A stretch of DNA of 64,000 nucleotides from Sardina pilchardus (taxonomy: Eukaryota > Chordata > Actinopteri > Clupeiformes > Clupeidae): assembly GCF_963854185.1 (NCBI RefSeq), contig NC_085007.1, positions 17,083,548 to 17,147,547 of the forward strand, in the 5' to 3' direction. Numbering within the stretch: the stretch's first letter is position 1; every line of letters starts with the position of its first letter. The notes beneath the pieces were generated by a model, which saw only the letters and a program-made list of their open reading frames with translations, ran no database searches and was not told the DNA's origin. Both the position numbers and the translations under genes were made by a program. Below, piece after piece: positions 1-40,800 of this stretch.

Positions 1-273
1 CTCTCTCTCGTCCGTTTGATTTATACCGTTAACGCTCTCACTGCCGTGAATAGCTTCTCACTGGATTATTTCTCACACCTAGACCTTCGTCAGTTTCACT
101 TTGAATCCATATCCTGCATATACTTAACCATCTTAGTCACTTATGTCTTACACTTGTATATTTGAAGTCCTACCCTCACTCAACCAATCTTTTCTAAGGC
201 ATTCCAATGTTCACTTTCACACCAGCTCACACTATTCCTTTCACTCATCCTCCCATGTCCTCCCTCTCATTCA

Positions 274-305
<32 letters not shown>

Positions 306-464
306 GAATCCTCCAATTACTCCCCGACATCACTCCTCCTCCTCCAGAGCCTTCCCTTCACTCTTGACTCTCTCTCTCTTCATCAACACATTCGTTCAGA
401 TAATCACCCACTCTCTCCCTCCCTCCCTCCCTCCCTCAGACCCATGTCCAGCCCTGGCCCTTAC
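1..464. other. tln1 intron (left edge)
   Basis: This is intron downstream of coding exon 25, cut by the window edge. It holds a (CT)n microsatellite at about 278-298 and a (CCCT)n run at about 414-436, close to the donor. I see nothing else in it. Confidence 0.8.
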
Positions 465-28056
<27,592 letters not shown>

Positions 28057-28087
28057 GGCTGCCGCTGTGTCTTTGCCGCTACTTCAC

Positions 28088-31000
28088 CTGAGAACAACAC
28101 ACACATAAGCAAGGGTTGATTATGAGAAGCAAAATGCCCTGAGAGATCATCTGTGTGTTCACATATCACAAATCCAAAGGTTGACAAACACTGACTGTGA
28201 CTGTGTTTGTCCATACATATTAAAGCCGACATATCATCATCATTAGTCAGAGAAGTTGTGTAAACAGCAGGAAATAAGTCACCACCATGCTGGTTAACAT
28301 AACATAAAATTGTGTTTAAAGACGACGTAAAACAATTAGTAAGTATTTTAGCCCTTTAGTGAGAAGGATGTGAGTAAGTTTACTGAGAAAAAAATGCTTT
28401 TAGTTTCAGTATGTCAGCATGTAAAGCCACAACTGTGTCTACTTCCCCAAATCTGAGGGGATTTTTACAGGAGGGGGGCTGAAGCCTGGAGCTCGAAAAG
28501 GAAGGAACAGGAACATTGCCGTGTGTGAAACCTGACAGTCATGCTCTATATGGGCACGACAGCACATTCAAGGTTGCTTAAAATAACAACAAATATTTCC
28601 AAGGCCATCAATTGTGTCCAGGAGTACGACAACAGTCTGCCAATGTCAGCTGTGTAAAAAGTAGGGAAACGGTACACCACAGAACAGAATGTAATATTAA
28701 TCAGAATTCAACTGCAATGGTCTTCACGAGCCACATGGTTTGTTGTCGCTACGCCAACTTTAATGGGGCTCTGCTAAAAACAAATATGTCATTAGCAACA
28801 AAGGAAGTGAAGCAAGTTCCAGACATTCTACGGCGAGTTCCAGAACGACTCTACTCAGGTTGGCTTGGCAACGCGTGCTCATGCAGGGGGACCTGGGATG
28901 ATACAGAGAGAGAGAAAGAGTGGGGGGGGGGGAAGAGAGAGAGAGCGGAAGAGAGATTGACCTGCCAACATAGCATCCAACTGGATCACTTTCAGAGGAG
29001 AGAGAGAGAGAAAGACAAACTTCCTCTACAGAATGTAGCCTGGCACATCCCTCCTCATCTCACGCTTTTGGGTGGATTAAAGAGGAAGGGGGGCGTTCAA
29101 CTGCCTCTGACCAAGACTTCTGTTACACTTCAGACTCCCTCTCAAGTTAATTTATCAACAGTGATCACTCTCTGCCTACGCATTCACATACGCAAGCACA
29201 CACAGACACACAGACACACAGACACATACATAGACGTAAATCACCCATAGTCCACAGGAAGTGGCCTGAAGTCAGGCGAAAGAATGCTGGCCAAGGCACA
29301 AACACAACAGTCAGGGATGGGCTCCAGGATGAGAAACAAACAATGACTCTGGCCCACTACTCTGAGTGCATATGATACAGCCTCAGTCTCGGTCTGTAGT
29401 CTCTGGCCCACATGCGATTCATTCTCAACTCTCTTCAGTATACAGCCGTCACTGATATTTCATCCAGTCAACAGAGACATGTCTGAAGTCTAAAGTTGTG
29501 ACGCAAGTGAGTTCAAAAAACGATAATACGAACTACTCATGCAACACACGCAAGTTTTGCAACCACGGCTTTACGCTCAAATGCACAATTCATTTGCCTT
29601 TTGACATAAAACCTTTACAAGCCCGTACTCAGATCTGCAACTCAACGTTACACCGCACTAACGGGTGCAGACTATGAGGACACGGAGGCGAGACACTAAA
29701 TGTAGCTGTGACGACTAAAATGACCTGTGCTCTGCCTTGAGGTGCGAACAATAACTGTAAAACCACTGACCTGCAATACTAACGAGTTATTTATACTCTG
29801 CATATAGATCAAGGGTGTGTATGAGTGTGCACGGCTAGTGCAGCTGCGTGCTGCACAGCTTGTAAACTGAGAGACGCATCAACTGCATTCACATTCTGCT
29901 ATTCAACAACTGAAAAACATTTTAAGTATGTCAACACAGACCAACCTGTTGGAATTGTGAATGAGGACTTTTACGATGTTTTGGTAACTTCCTATTTGAA
30001 TTGATATGGCTGGATTTAAAACCAAAGGCATTCCCCATAAAACATGTCTGCATAAAGGGGTCGGAAATAAAACAAGTGCTCGAAAACATGTTTATTTTGT
30101 CCAGCCAAAAGCTGCCACAACATGTGGAACGGCCCACCAGTTCAGGGTGTACTTCCATGATGCAAGGGTCTGGAAGGGTGATGTGGTTAACCAGTGCGTG
30201 CAGCATCCTCCGGTGCCAGTGGAATTGTGGACACATGATAGGACCATCGATCGGCAAAACGCACGCACGCACGCACACGCGCACACACGCACACACGCAC
30301 ACACGCACACATGCACACAGAACACAGAACACACACAGACACACACTGCAGTCTGGGCATGTCTGAAGAAGAATGTTTCAAAAATGTGATGATTCAAGGC
30401 TTGTGCAACAGGTAATGTTCTCTCAGAGGAGCAATTGGTTTTAAATGGAGTAGGCCTTAAACAAAAAAAAAGAGAGAGAGAATATCATGTGTCTCAGACA
30501 CAGGAACAGATTTATCCAGATTCCCAGGCTGCGTTTGTTCAGGAGTGGATGCCTCCAGCAGCCGGATCCCTCACAAGCCCGTGGGGATCTTTCCTCACGC
30601 TCATTGACTACTGGTGTGGTCCCCGCTGGGCATTTGGCCTGGTTCTCACATGGCCTGAGGAGAAGGTGTGTGTGTGTGTGTGGGGGGGGGGGGGGGTTCC
30701 TGGCAGCATTCCAGACCCCATCACTCTAAATTTAGGAAGGTTTGGGGGAGGGGGGCAGAGCTTTAATGGCGGGCTTTTGACGCGTCTTTTTGGCTGCAGC
30801 GTTAAAGAGGTCCCAGCAGTATGCAGGAGAAAGAAAGAGAAAGAAAGAGTGAGAAGGGGGGAGAGAGAGAGAGAGAGAGAGAAAGAAAGACAGAGAGAAG
30901 GAGGGAGGGAGGCATCCCCGGTCGGAAAAAACAAGGTCGAGCTGAGGATGAAAATAAAACCAGACACCTACCACAAAGCCCAGAGTGGTCACTCAGGAAG

Positions 31001-33363
31001 AGTCAACTAGCAATCGGTCACAGTGCAGCAGTACTTCTACAGCGTACACTCAAACAATCTGTCCCATTTTTTGAAGTGAACAAACTGAACTGAATAAGTA
31101 TTACTGTGCACTTCTCATGCGCATACATGTTCTTACACGTCACAGACCCTAAACTTCAACGTAGCCCTGGCCTTAACGCCAAGCACAACATATAAAAACT
31201 ACACTGCTTTCATCTATTCAGTTCAAATTATTACAAGATACTTAATGTAAATCGCGCCCGAAGTACCTTTTGTCTGGTAAACCAGAAACACACGTGATGT
31301 GAAACAAAAATGCTCTTCCACATTTTTAAACTTAAGTTCCCCGCCTCCTTTCCCCAGTTCAGTCACAGACGTTTTTTTTTTATTTTGCATGTCAAAGTCC
31401 TCCCTCAGCTGTTTGTGGTCAAACGCGACAGAAATTCCAAGGATAGGACTAGACTTTGGAGACTTTGATGCCTCATCCGAAAGAGTTCGACTCCTGCTCC
31501 GACTTGTTCCCAAACTTTGCCAGAGATCTGAGGAATGTGCATGTGCCTTGCCTCAAAACAATGAACTCATAAAAATGTCGATCTATCACATTTCAACAAA
31601 ACCACCCCCAACGTGGCAGGAAAAACACCACCACAGGTCTTTTGATAGTTAATGGATAATGTGATTTCATCACCAAGCGTGTTGGTATGCCAGTCATTTC
31701 ATTTTATAGGAGGAGACATGCTGTGTGGAAGGTCATCTCTGAGGTCAAGTTAAAGGGGTGCTGTGTTTCATGACCCAACTCATGAAAGCCTCAAGAAATT
31801 ACCAAACCAAGACCACAATAAAGTCTCAAACTTAAAACATGCTTGATAACCAACTTCATGACAAAAGACACATTGTCAAGGAAGGCAATATTTCTCAGAA
31901 GATAGAGACAGACATCTATGAGCATCTACAGCCAAACAGTGTGACAGAGATTATTTAAAAAGTAGAATCATTTAGCCCTAATTGCTTTCTGAGATAAGAA
32001 ATAATGACCGTCACCCTAAAAATCCCCCTCGTCGGCAGCAATCTGAGAGAGGGTGAAAGAAGTCCCACATCTGCTTCTGAAGATTAGCCAGTGAGTGAAT
32101 TCAAAAGGCCGGTGGCCCGAGGAACCCCTATTAACCACACACCTCTCTCTCCAAGCTAGGAATGACAGCAAACAGCTGCATGTGGTGAAGAGATGAGGGC
32201 TCGACTGGAACGATGATTTACACAGCACTGGAATGATTAAGCTAGTGTGCCTACAACTGAAGCTGGTCTTATAATGACATTATGTGTGTAACTGCATGGT
32301 TGCAGTGCACTACGAATGTGGACTAAAGTGGAGCTAGCCGGCCCATTAATTATTTGTGGGTGACGTTTTAATGTCCATCTCTCCAATGGCTTACCCCCTC
32401 AGTCTTTCTTCAGCAGAGGACCATACTGTGGGAATACAGCACTGTGCAAACTTCTTTGCTTGAAGTATTTTTTTCCCAAGGAGCTCATGGTTGTTCATGG
32501 TTACGTCTCAAATTTAGTGCTCAACAAAAGATTATCTATAGTCTTGTGCAATGTGCGTGTGTAAGTGAGGAGTATGGTGTTGTGTACCTCACAGTCTTCA
32601 ACAATGATGAGGAAAGAATGTGCGCACACAATAAAACACAACAAACCTACCATATTAAAGACAACATTATGGAGTTTTAGTCTAAAAATAGCGTGCTGCC
32701 TGGTTTAAAAAGTGTACAAAAGCCTTGTAAACACCACAGAAGGCCTAGTTTACACTGATAAAGCGCTTGCCAACATGCTAACTGGCGTCTTTTGGTGATA
32801 TTGTTGGTGATGTCATGCTGTGATTCCCTCAAATTTCCTGAGGTGTTCTGACCCCTCCAACAGAACAACAAAGCACAGCCTCGATGGCCAGTGGAAATGC
32901 CAGGTGTGTACATCCGTCCTTCACAACACCACATTTCATCAAAACAAATTCAAAAGTTGATAATAAGAGCATTTACTCGTTAAAAAACCCCAAAAATAAG
33001 CTAAAAAACAGTAAATAGTTTTACAGTGTTGCTTCAAGCTGTCGTCAGCACATCACATGCATTATAAGCTGCAAATAATGTGCACTTGCAATTCAGAAAG
33101 ACTCTGGCATACATGATAACGTTCCTCAACTGTCCAAGCTCTGCAGCTGCAGTGGGCTGATCTTTCATACTTCCCTTTTTTAAAACAATGAGCTGTTTGG
33201 AGGGGGAGGCCACATTAGTGGGCTGGGGGGCAGTGGTATAAATAGAGCTCTTACTCTTTGGCCCCGTGTGGGCCCAGAAAGGATCAGTTTCTGGGGTCAA
33301 CGGCTTAAGCCTTACTGCCCAGCAACTCTGAAAATAGATGCACAAAAAAGTTATTGAAAGAAA

Positions 33364-33425
<62 letters not shown>

Positions 33426-36100
33426 AAAAACGTGTATGGTTTCTGTGTCGTCTTCAGACCTGTCGACACAGTTTCGGCTGACTAGGTGAGAAGAGGACTT
33501 GGGGTGAAGGTGACATGTCATGTTTCGGTTTCTGATTGAAAGATATGCCTCAAGTTCCTCTGTTTGAGGCCAAACCGTTGCACTGAGCAGTAATAATACA
33601 ATAAGATACAGATAACCCCATTTGACTCACTGTCGACTGCAAGTCAAGCCACGATTATTACTCAAGTCATGACATCTTCATTGGTAATAATCACTCTTAA
33701 TCAACAGTGCAGTTTATTTGAACCCAATTAATTTTAAGATAATAACACAAAGGCTAAATATGAGTTGAGAAGCTGTAAAACTTTCCCGTAAATCCATCTT
33801 ACCGACCAGGTACATAATGATTTCCACAGCCCAAGAATTGACACATGTCAGACAGAAGACTTGGCAGGTTGTTTAAACTTCACCTTCTGTCCTCAGACAA
33901 CAACCTTCTGTTGTTTATAGTCACACTGAGGTCACAGACTAAACAAAAGCTTAAAACAACAGCTAATCCAGACAGTTGTGTCATTTTCAGAGTAAATACC
34001 ACAAAGTCTGATAGTATTTACAAACCCAATTAAGTCCACATACAGCAGGGACCCCTGATGAGTCGTTCTGGTAAAAACTTAATCAGCGGCCAGTGCGTTG
34101 CTAATAGAATAAGCCACTATTTCCACTATTAGAAAGTGAGCAACATTTACTCATACCTCTGGCATCTGGTACTGAAAGAAAGGGTCAAAGGTTGAAATAC
34201 TGAGACGCCTGTGACTACATCCATCCTGCCAATCATGGCACGTCTAACAACATAAACACATTTCCAGTGTGTTAAAAGAGTCTAAGGCTAAATGATGGAA
34301 CACGTACACACTCGGAATGAGAGGAAATGGGGCAGAACGTTGCGCTCCTCTTAAAACATGCAAGTGTACAGTGGTCCCACCAACAATGCATGCAAATTAG
34401 AATGCTGTGCTAAGTGGCGGCCCCAGACTCAGAGTGCATCTTGGGACAGCTGTTGGCCTCGGCCTGCAAAAAGGGGGCCCCTGACGGCGTCAATAACGTG
34501 TTCACACATATAGCTCAAATGACACACTTGGGTGCTTTCTCAGTAAGGACAAGTCCTCACTGTGTTAAACTGACAGGCAGTTTTTAAAAGGTACTGCATG
34601 CAAGCATTGTAGCCTATGTCTATTACTGGCAGTACAGTTTTCCACGGGACTCTATTGCGGATACCCTCAACGAAGAGGAGTGAGGCTTTGTGGACTTTCT
34701 GCCAAGCCAATTAGTGACATGGGTGCAGCTTAGATCGTAGTCAAAAGGAAGTAACAACAATTGAAATTCCAAATTAAAATTGGAACAACAGCTACAGCCA
34801 AGGATGAGAATGTGATGGGATAACTAAATCTATTTCGTCATAAGTTGCGTGTTTGAAGCCTAAACCTAAGCAGTCACAAAGGGCCTTCCATGACAGAAAA
34901 GCTGTAACCTGGAAGATCTGCCTCCTAGAAGTCCCAATGATATATTTCAGATGAGAAGTCCTTAGTGACATACTAAACCAAATGAAAAAACAGTCAAGCA
35001 TTTGCTGATCATCCACAGCAGTAGAGATAATAAGTTTAGAGAGTAATGTTACCTGATAGAAACTTGTGGTTATGGGAGAGGTCCTCCCGTTTGAAAATGG
35101 CAGTCTGGGGTCTCCTCGTTTCACTGCAGAAAGAGAGAGAGAGAGAGAAATTTAAAAGTGATATTGTGCTTAACACAGCTTACAATGCAGGGTGTATGAA
35201 CGTCTTTCCTTCACGTACGGAAACGAATCAAGTAGAAGCAATGATTCATCATGGCGATATCTATTAACAGATGAAAACCACAGCAGACAGGTCAATGAAA
35301 ATTCAGTCTGCACAGTCTGTCTCGCTCGAGATAACTGAAAGCTTCCCCCGGTACTGCTGATAAATGACAAGCAGTAAAGGGAGATTGAATTGGTATGCTC
35401 AGTAAGAATAAGAGGTGAAAAGCTGATAGGGATTACATGCAGAGTACAGTCATAAAACTCACACCAGAGTAGGCAATGTTACGTCTCCTGGAGGTGTCAG
35501 ATAAGATCTCCCTGGTGTCTAGACTTACACGTTTAGCGCCAAAACCAAATCTTTCCCTCCAATGCAAAACTTGATCCACAACAACAGTCAGTCAGCAAAA
35601 CAACACCTACATGCAGAAAATGGGCATTAACACCTACTTAAAAAGGTGAGAGGCAAAGATTATTCTTTCTTTAACTTCCATCTGCAATGCAGTCCAAACT
35701 TTCCGAAGCCATGTTTAAAAAGACAGTGGTCTCAAGGGGCTGGTAGCGAAGCACGGGATTCCCCCACCCCAAGCAAATGATGCATACACCGGTCAGTTTG
35801 TTATTTCTTTTATGGAGAGCGGCGAGACAGAAGGGCTGAGGATGAGTGTGAGTAATGTTCAGCTGAGCTGTGTGTGTGTGTAACACTGGGCACGTCCCAC
35901 TCCGGTAATACTGCAGACCTGCTGCAGCTCACTTACTCACTCACTCACTCACTTCCTGGAGGGAGGGGCAGCCGGGAACGTCACTGCTGTGTAAGAGAGC
36001 GTAGAGCCTCTCCCATTACCGACACATATAGTCCACTCACACACACTGGCTCATTCACTCACTATTTGTCTCTGTCTGTAGCCATCTCTCTCTCTCTCTC
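28088..36100. other. tln1 intron 1, 3' part
   Basis: This is long unique sequence with scattered low-complexity runs: an A/G-rich patch at 28,903-29,010, CACG repeats at 30,260-30,330, (GA)n at 30,856-30,900 and at 33,367-33,420 (then poly-A), and an (ACTC)n run at about 35,934-35,953. Several open frames of 100-210 codons on either strand have repeat-like or unrecognised translations. I find no supported gene. Confidence 0.7.
33367..33430. repeat. (GA)n microsatellite with A-run
   Basis: A pure AG array (about 27 units) is followed by ten A residues, in tln1 intron 1. Confidence 0.9.
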
Positions 36101-36190
36101 TTAATTCAATGCAATGCAATTCAATTCATATGCTTTATTGGTGTGACCATTTAAAAACAAATAGTCTAGTATTGCCAAAGCATAGAATGT
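36101..36190. repeat. Dispersed teleost repeat tail (ATGCA/ATTCA-rich)
   Basis: The short run TTCAATGCAATGCAATTCAA is followed by a block containing TGCTTTATTGGTGTGACCAT and ATTGCCAAAGCA. This resembles a dispersed retroposon-like tail common in fish genomes. The family is not assigned. Confidence 0.45.
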
Positions 36191-36783
36191 ACAGAAATAT
36201 AGCAAGCCTCAAAACATAAAAATACAGAGTACAAAGTGTATGTGTCCTAAGCTTTCATAATCATAACCTCTTGGTCTTTTTCGTTACACAGGAAAGTACG
36301 CTCTCTCTTTCACATGCACAGGCACACATATTCACACGACATGCATACAGAGTTTCAAAAGCACTGTTGCATCTTGCACATCCTCTGCAGCCTTCCCCTT
36401 AACTGATGTCAACACCTAAAACCTCACTCTCCTTTTCACTTCTCCCCGTATGAATCAAATTCTTTTTTTGGTCGCTTGCTGTCAATCAACACAGTACCCG
36501 AGCAGTAACACCCTCCTGTGGATTTTATTTTGGCCCTGCGTTATCATTCATTCCATCGCCTATGAAATAACATCTCGAGCCTGGTGATGCCTCTGCTGCC
36601 GCCATGGCTGCTGCTATTTTCTGCTCCGGTCTAGGTGATTCAAGTGTCAGGATTCAAATTCTGGGCAGACAGTCTCTCAGTCCATACGGAATGCTTTCAC
36701 AGTAGTGGCAGAAGCGCTCGCTCTCTCTCTCTCCCTCCCTCTCTCTCTCTTGCTCGCTCGCTCACTCTCACTCACTACCTCAG

Positions 36784-36905
36784 TGAGTCAGTGATGTCAT
36801 TTCCTGTCTCGAAAGCCCCTGCAATGCCATAAAAGGGAATTTTAGCTATCTGGAGACGCACAGAGCACAGAGCACAGAGCGCACAGCGCAACCAGCTGGC
36901 TCTCC
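36784..36905. promoter_or_regulatory. CArG / AP-1 / E-box cluster in tln1 intron 1
   Basis: Within about 120 nt lie an AP-1 site TGAGTCA (about 36,784), an ATF-like TGATGTCAT, an ETS-like TTCCTG, a perfect CArG box CCATAAAAGG (36,827-36,836) and two CAGCTG E-boxes (about 36,892 and 36,909). SRF is known to drive cytoskeletal and adhesion genes, so an enhancer or alternative promoter for tln1 is plausible. This is motif evidence only. Confidence 0.4.
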
Positions 36906-37833
36906 CACAGCTGGGAGCTCTGCATCCTGTGCAATTAGACTCAGTAGAGGGACGGGAGTGTTTGTTTAGCTCTAGAAAAAAAAAAACCAAGGAAAATAAA
37001 ACATGGAAACTGTCTAAGGCAAACATATGCATAGTTGTAGAGAGAAAGAGGGAATGAGAGAGAATTGTTCATCACAAAAGGAGATCATGTTGAATTGCGC
37101 AATGTTAATGCATGTCGACAATGTTTGTTATGACAGTGATAAGACAAAATCTATGCACATTACTATCTTCAAGTGTATTAACAGCAAGATTACAACTATC
37201 TGGAATGTTTTCTCACAAGAATGTACAACTCCGTGAAAAGGAATTCTCACTATCAAAGACCAACTGCCATTTACCACAACCACATAATCCCTAGTAGTTC
37301 CCTGTGAAAGACCACACTGCAGAGCAGACCCTTCCTCGAGCTGTACCCAGCCCATCCTGAGTGAGAGGAGAGGAAGTCCGAACTGAGCTCCTCATAACCT
37401 CCCAGCTTCCACACACAGAAACAACCCGGGGCCGGGGGCGTAGGGGCTGGGGAGGTAGGGGTTGGTCTTCCAAGAACCAAACAGCCCACAAAAGCATTAA
37501 TGGACAAAACAGGGCACTCATTCTCTGACCAGTCCAGCATGTCCTATGTTGGGTGCCGTGCCTCTCATACTCTTTTGGGTGGAAACTAATGGCGAGGGTG
37601 GGAGGTTACAGAGGGTTGAGTCTGGGACAGGATGCACTACAATGATTAATGTTTTACTATGAATAAAGTAATTGTTACTTTGAATTCATGAGCATGAGTA
37701 ATGATTGACAAATTCTTTAGTGCTAGACATCATAAAATAACTATCTGGGCAATATAGATATAGGTTTGCTTTCATGTCATTTATACACAGTAGTGTTATT
37801 TCCAAACCCTTAGACACTTGGATCTGATTGTGG

Positions 37834-37895
37834 TAGATAGATATATAGATAGATTAGATACTTTATTGATCCCCAAGGGGAAATTTAAGGTACAG
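37834..37895. repeat. (TAGA)n with fish retroposon tail
   Basis: Short TAGA/TATA units lead into ATACTTTATTGATCCCCAAG and GGGAAATTTAAGG. I recognise this as a recurrent 3'-tail sequence of fish retroposons; the exact family is not assigned. Confidence 0.5.
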
Positions 37896-37899
37896 CTCC

Positions 37900-40800
37900 C
37901 CCCAACAACCAATTTGTTTTTGGGTACAAAAACCTGAGAGGGGTCTATCAGACTGGCTCCAGCAACCAGTGGCTGTGCAGACAGACCGCGTGGCAGACAG
38001 GGGCTGGGCAGGGTCGGGTGTTTACGTTTTTATTCCTGACCGCTCCTATCAGTGACGATATGAAAATACAGCGGGCGAAAGGCGAGACGCCCCCCTCCCC
38101 CCCACCACCTCTTTTCACACCCGGTAACCGTATCCAAGCAGGCGCCAGGGTGTGAGCAGCGCGGCAGCCAGGACAGGAGGGGACGTCCGCCCATCCTTTC
38201 GCAGCATGCGAGCAGCTAATTAGGCAGGAAGAGGGGAGCTGATGCTGTAATCAACATGCACAGCGCTGCACGCCAAGCCCCCGCGGGGCCAAGCAGGCGC
38301 ATTAGCCCCCATTAGTAGGGGGCCTCTGAAGACGCCTGGGCCTAATGTGAGGAGCTGAACCCTACTTTTCACTTCCAGCAGGCCAAGCAGCGTGCTCTGC
38401 CACTTCTGGAGCTCGTGACAACAGTACTGTTTCTGCATGAAAAAAAAACTGTTTCCTTTTTGCCTCGCAAAAGTGTTTTCCTCAGATTTTACTACTGTCT
38501 ATTAACAGAGCTCCAAAACATTTGGCTTAAGTTTTTCTTGAAGAGTTGAGGCAGAAAGAGTTGAAGTGGAGTAGTCAGTGATCAAGGATCTTTGGTTGAA
38601 GAGTAGGTGAACTGTTGTCGGCCATTTGCAAAGTTTGACTATCCCATCACAAAGGGTTTCAATGTCAATACAGTATAACTGTTAAGGACTTGGCCTCATA
38701 TGATCATTTCTGTGTGTTCTTTGATGTGGATGTCTACACACCATCTGAACATCCATGCATTTATTTACAATGATTTATTATTCTTTGCTACTGCTTGTGT
38801 AATTCACATTGAATAACCCATACGTAAGCAATGCACTATATAAATAAACTTGCCTTCTCTTGCTTTGCCTACCAGTAGAACATCAAATGCCAACATTAGC
38901 CAACTACTGCCTTGGCTAGTTATAGATATAAAAAGTTCCATGACGACACAGAAAGTAAGTAAACAGTCTTGGCCACCATCCGACGGTTGTAAGGTTTGAC
39001 CTGACGTGAGCGGGAGGGTGGCCAAGTCTTCCCTGATATGATACACAGGGAGGGGAGGGCTGGATGACTTATTTCCTGTACTAGGAGCTCCTGCCTGGCT
39101 GGACGGACAACCAACCAGCTGCTAAATTCAGCACCGCCTTAAATCACTTCACGGAAGGCAGCAGCATTCCGCTTACAAGGGGTCATCCTGGGGTCATGAG
39201 ATAGACATCACCCCCCCCCCCCCCCATCCCCATCCCAAACACACACACACATGACAAACCCACACCAAAACATGGTGGTGTATCAGCCCTCATTTAATAT
39301 GCTGACGTTTTCACTCTGCACCTGTCTCCCTTTAAGGACACTGTCTCCCTGAGTATTTTCCTTATAAATTGCTGCAATATTGTTATTGTACTGCTAAGCA
39401 GAAGTTAATGAATGACCTTCACCATGGAACTAAAGTATGATTCCAGCTGTTCAAGCCGGTTAATGAGAAACATTAATCTTTAAAGCAAATATTGAAGGGA
39501 AAAATTGGAAGGGGGGGAAAACATTAATGTCAAAGCAGGGTATTCATTACAAACACAGATGGAAAAAATGATGAAGAGGAGGGTAGTCGGAGATCAGTAG
39601 CTGAAAAGGTCAAATATTTGCCTTTAAAAAAAGAAAAAAAAGTCATTTTCAAAGTCATTGCACATTATATGGATTGACAGCGGTCCGAATAGCCGGACCA
39701 GAGCGTGGTCGGTTGCCTCGAGGTTTCAGGTCACACCATGATGAGTCACCAGTGCACCACCCCATGGCAGTCAGGACACCGAGATGCTGTACTGTACATC
39801 TCCATCAAGCTGAAGCCTCCGCACCCAATTAGGCCAGTTCACCATCTCCGCCGTCCGGCGTTCCCACATTCGACTGCAGCTCAGCAGAAAAGGGAGTGTC
39901 AAGCTTTTCCGCTCGTGATTCTTTCTTCCGAGTCGTGGAAAAATGACTCATTTGTCAGATTTCTTGCCATGCAGAGGCACTACTATGCAAGTGTTCAAAT
40001 AACTGATCTGGGGCATGAGAAGATGGTGGTGTTTTCGTACGGTCGCTAAGAGGAACCTCTGACGGCGGCCGGGCGGCCGCCACTCCCCGAGTGGACAGCG
40101 GGCTCTCTGCCAGTGGATCATAATAGCCCATGTCTCACTGACACAGCCCAATGCAGCCGGACAGTCAGTCGCTCCTCCCAAAAACAAGCTCTGCTCTCCC
40201 ACACAGCAAAGTCCAAGAGCGAAAAAGAATAAAAAAAAAATAAAAAAAAAGAGAGAGAGAAAGATACCACAAGGTCAAGCCGCAATGTGAAATATGCAAG
40301 TGTGTCCTAGTAAACAATGTGACGTGGTCAAGTGCATATTTTACCTTAAGAAACAGGTCAAGCATATTGCAAAGTACAAGCGCATGTTTTTAGATGATAA
40401 AATAAAGGATTTTCCCTTTTTGGCATTTAGCCCTACTGGGGGTACCCAACTCGGTAAACTGACAAAAAGGATCATGCTCCTACCCTTGACAACAACGTTA
40501 CAGAGTTCAATTCAAGGCGTTCCAGGTGGACATTGCCAATGTTAGAGACTTCATTCTCCCGTGTAGCATCAAAATGAATTTGCCTTAATATAACTTTGCA
40601 GGTCCTAAACCAGGGTCTATTGCTTAAAAAAAAAACACTGTTCAAGAGAAACGTACTGTATATTATGACAGTTTCAAATTACTCAATTGTCAAGTTACAC
40701 AATGGGCATGGAAACAAGTCTGGAGCTGCTCTGCTCTGCTTTACAACATTTTGCCTCAGTGGATCCACCAATCAATATGGGCCTTCATATAATGACAGCA

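Noticed and set aside
28612..29250. Plus-strand open frame of 212 codons in tln1 intron 1
   Set aside because: Its translation has no recognised domain, includes low-complexity GA/CA-derived stretches, and lacks splice or promoter support. It is most likely chance.
30435..31010. Plus-strand open frame of 191 codons
   Set aside because: It runs through GT and GA repeats giving Glu/Arg-rich low complexity. No homology was recognised.
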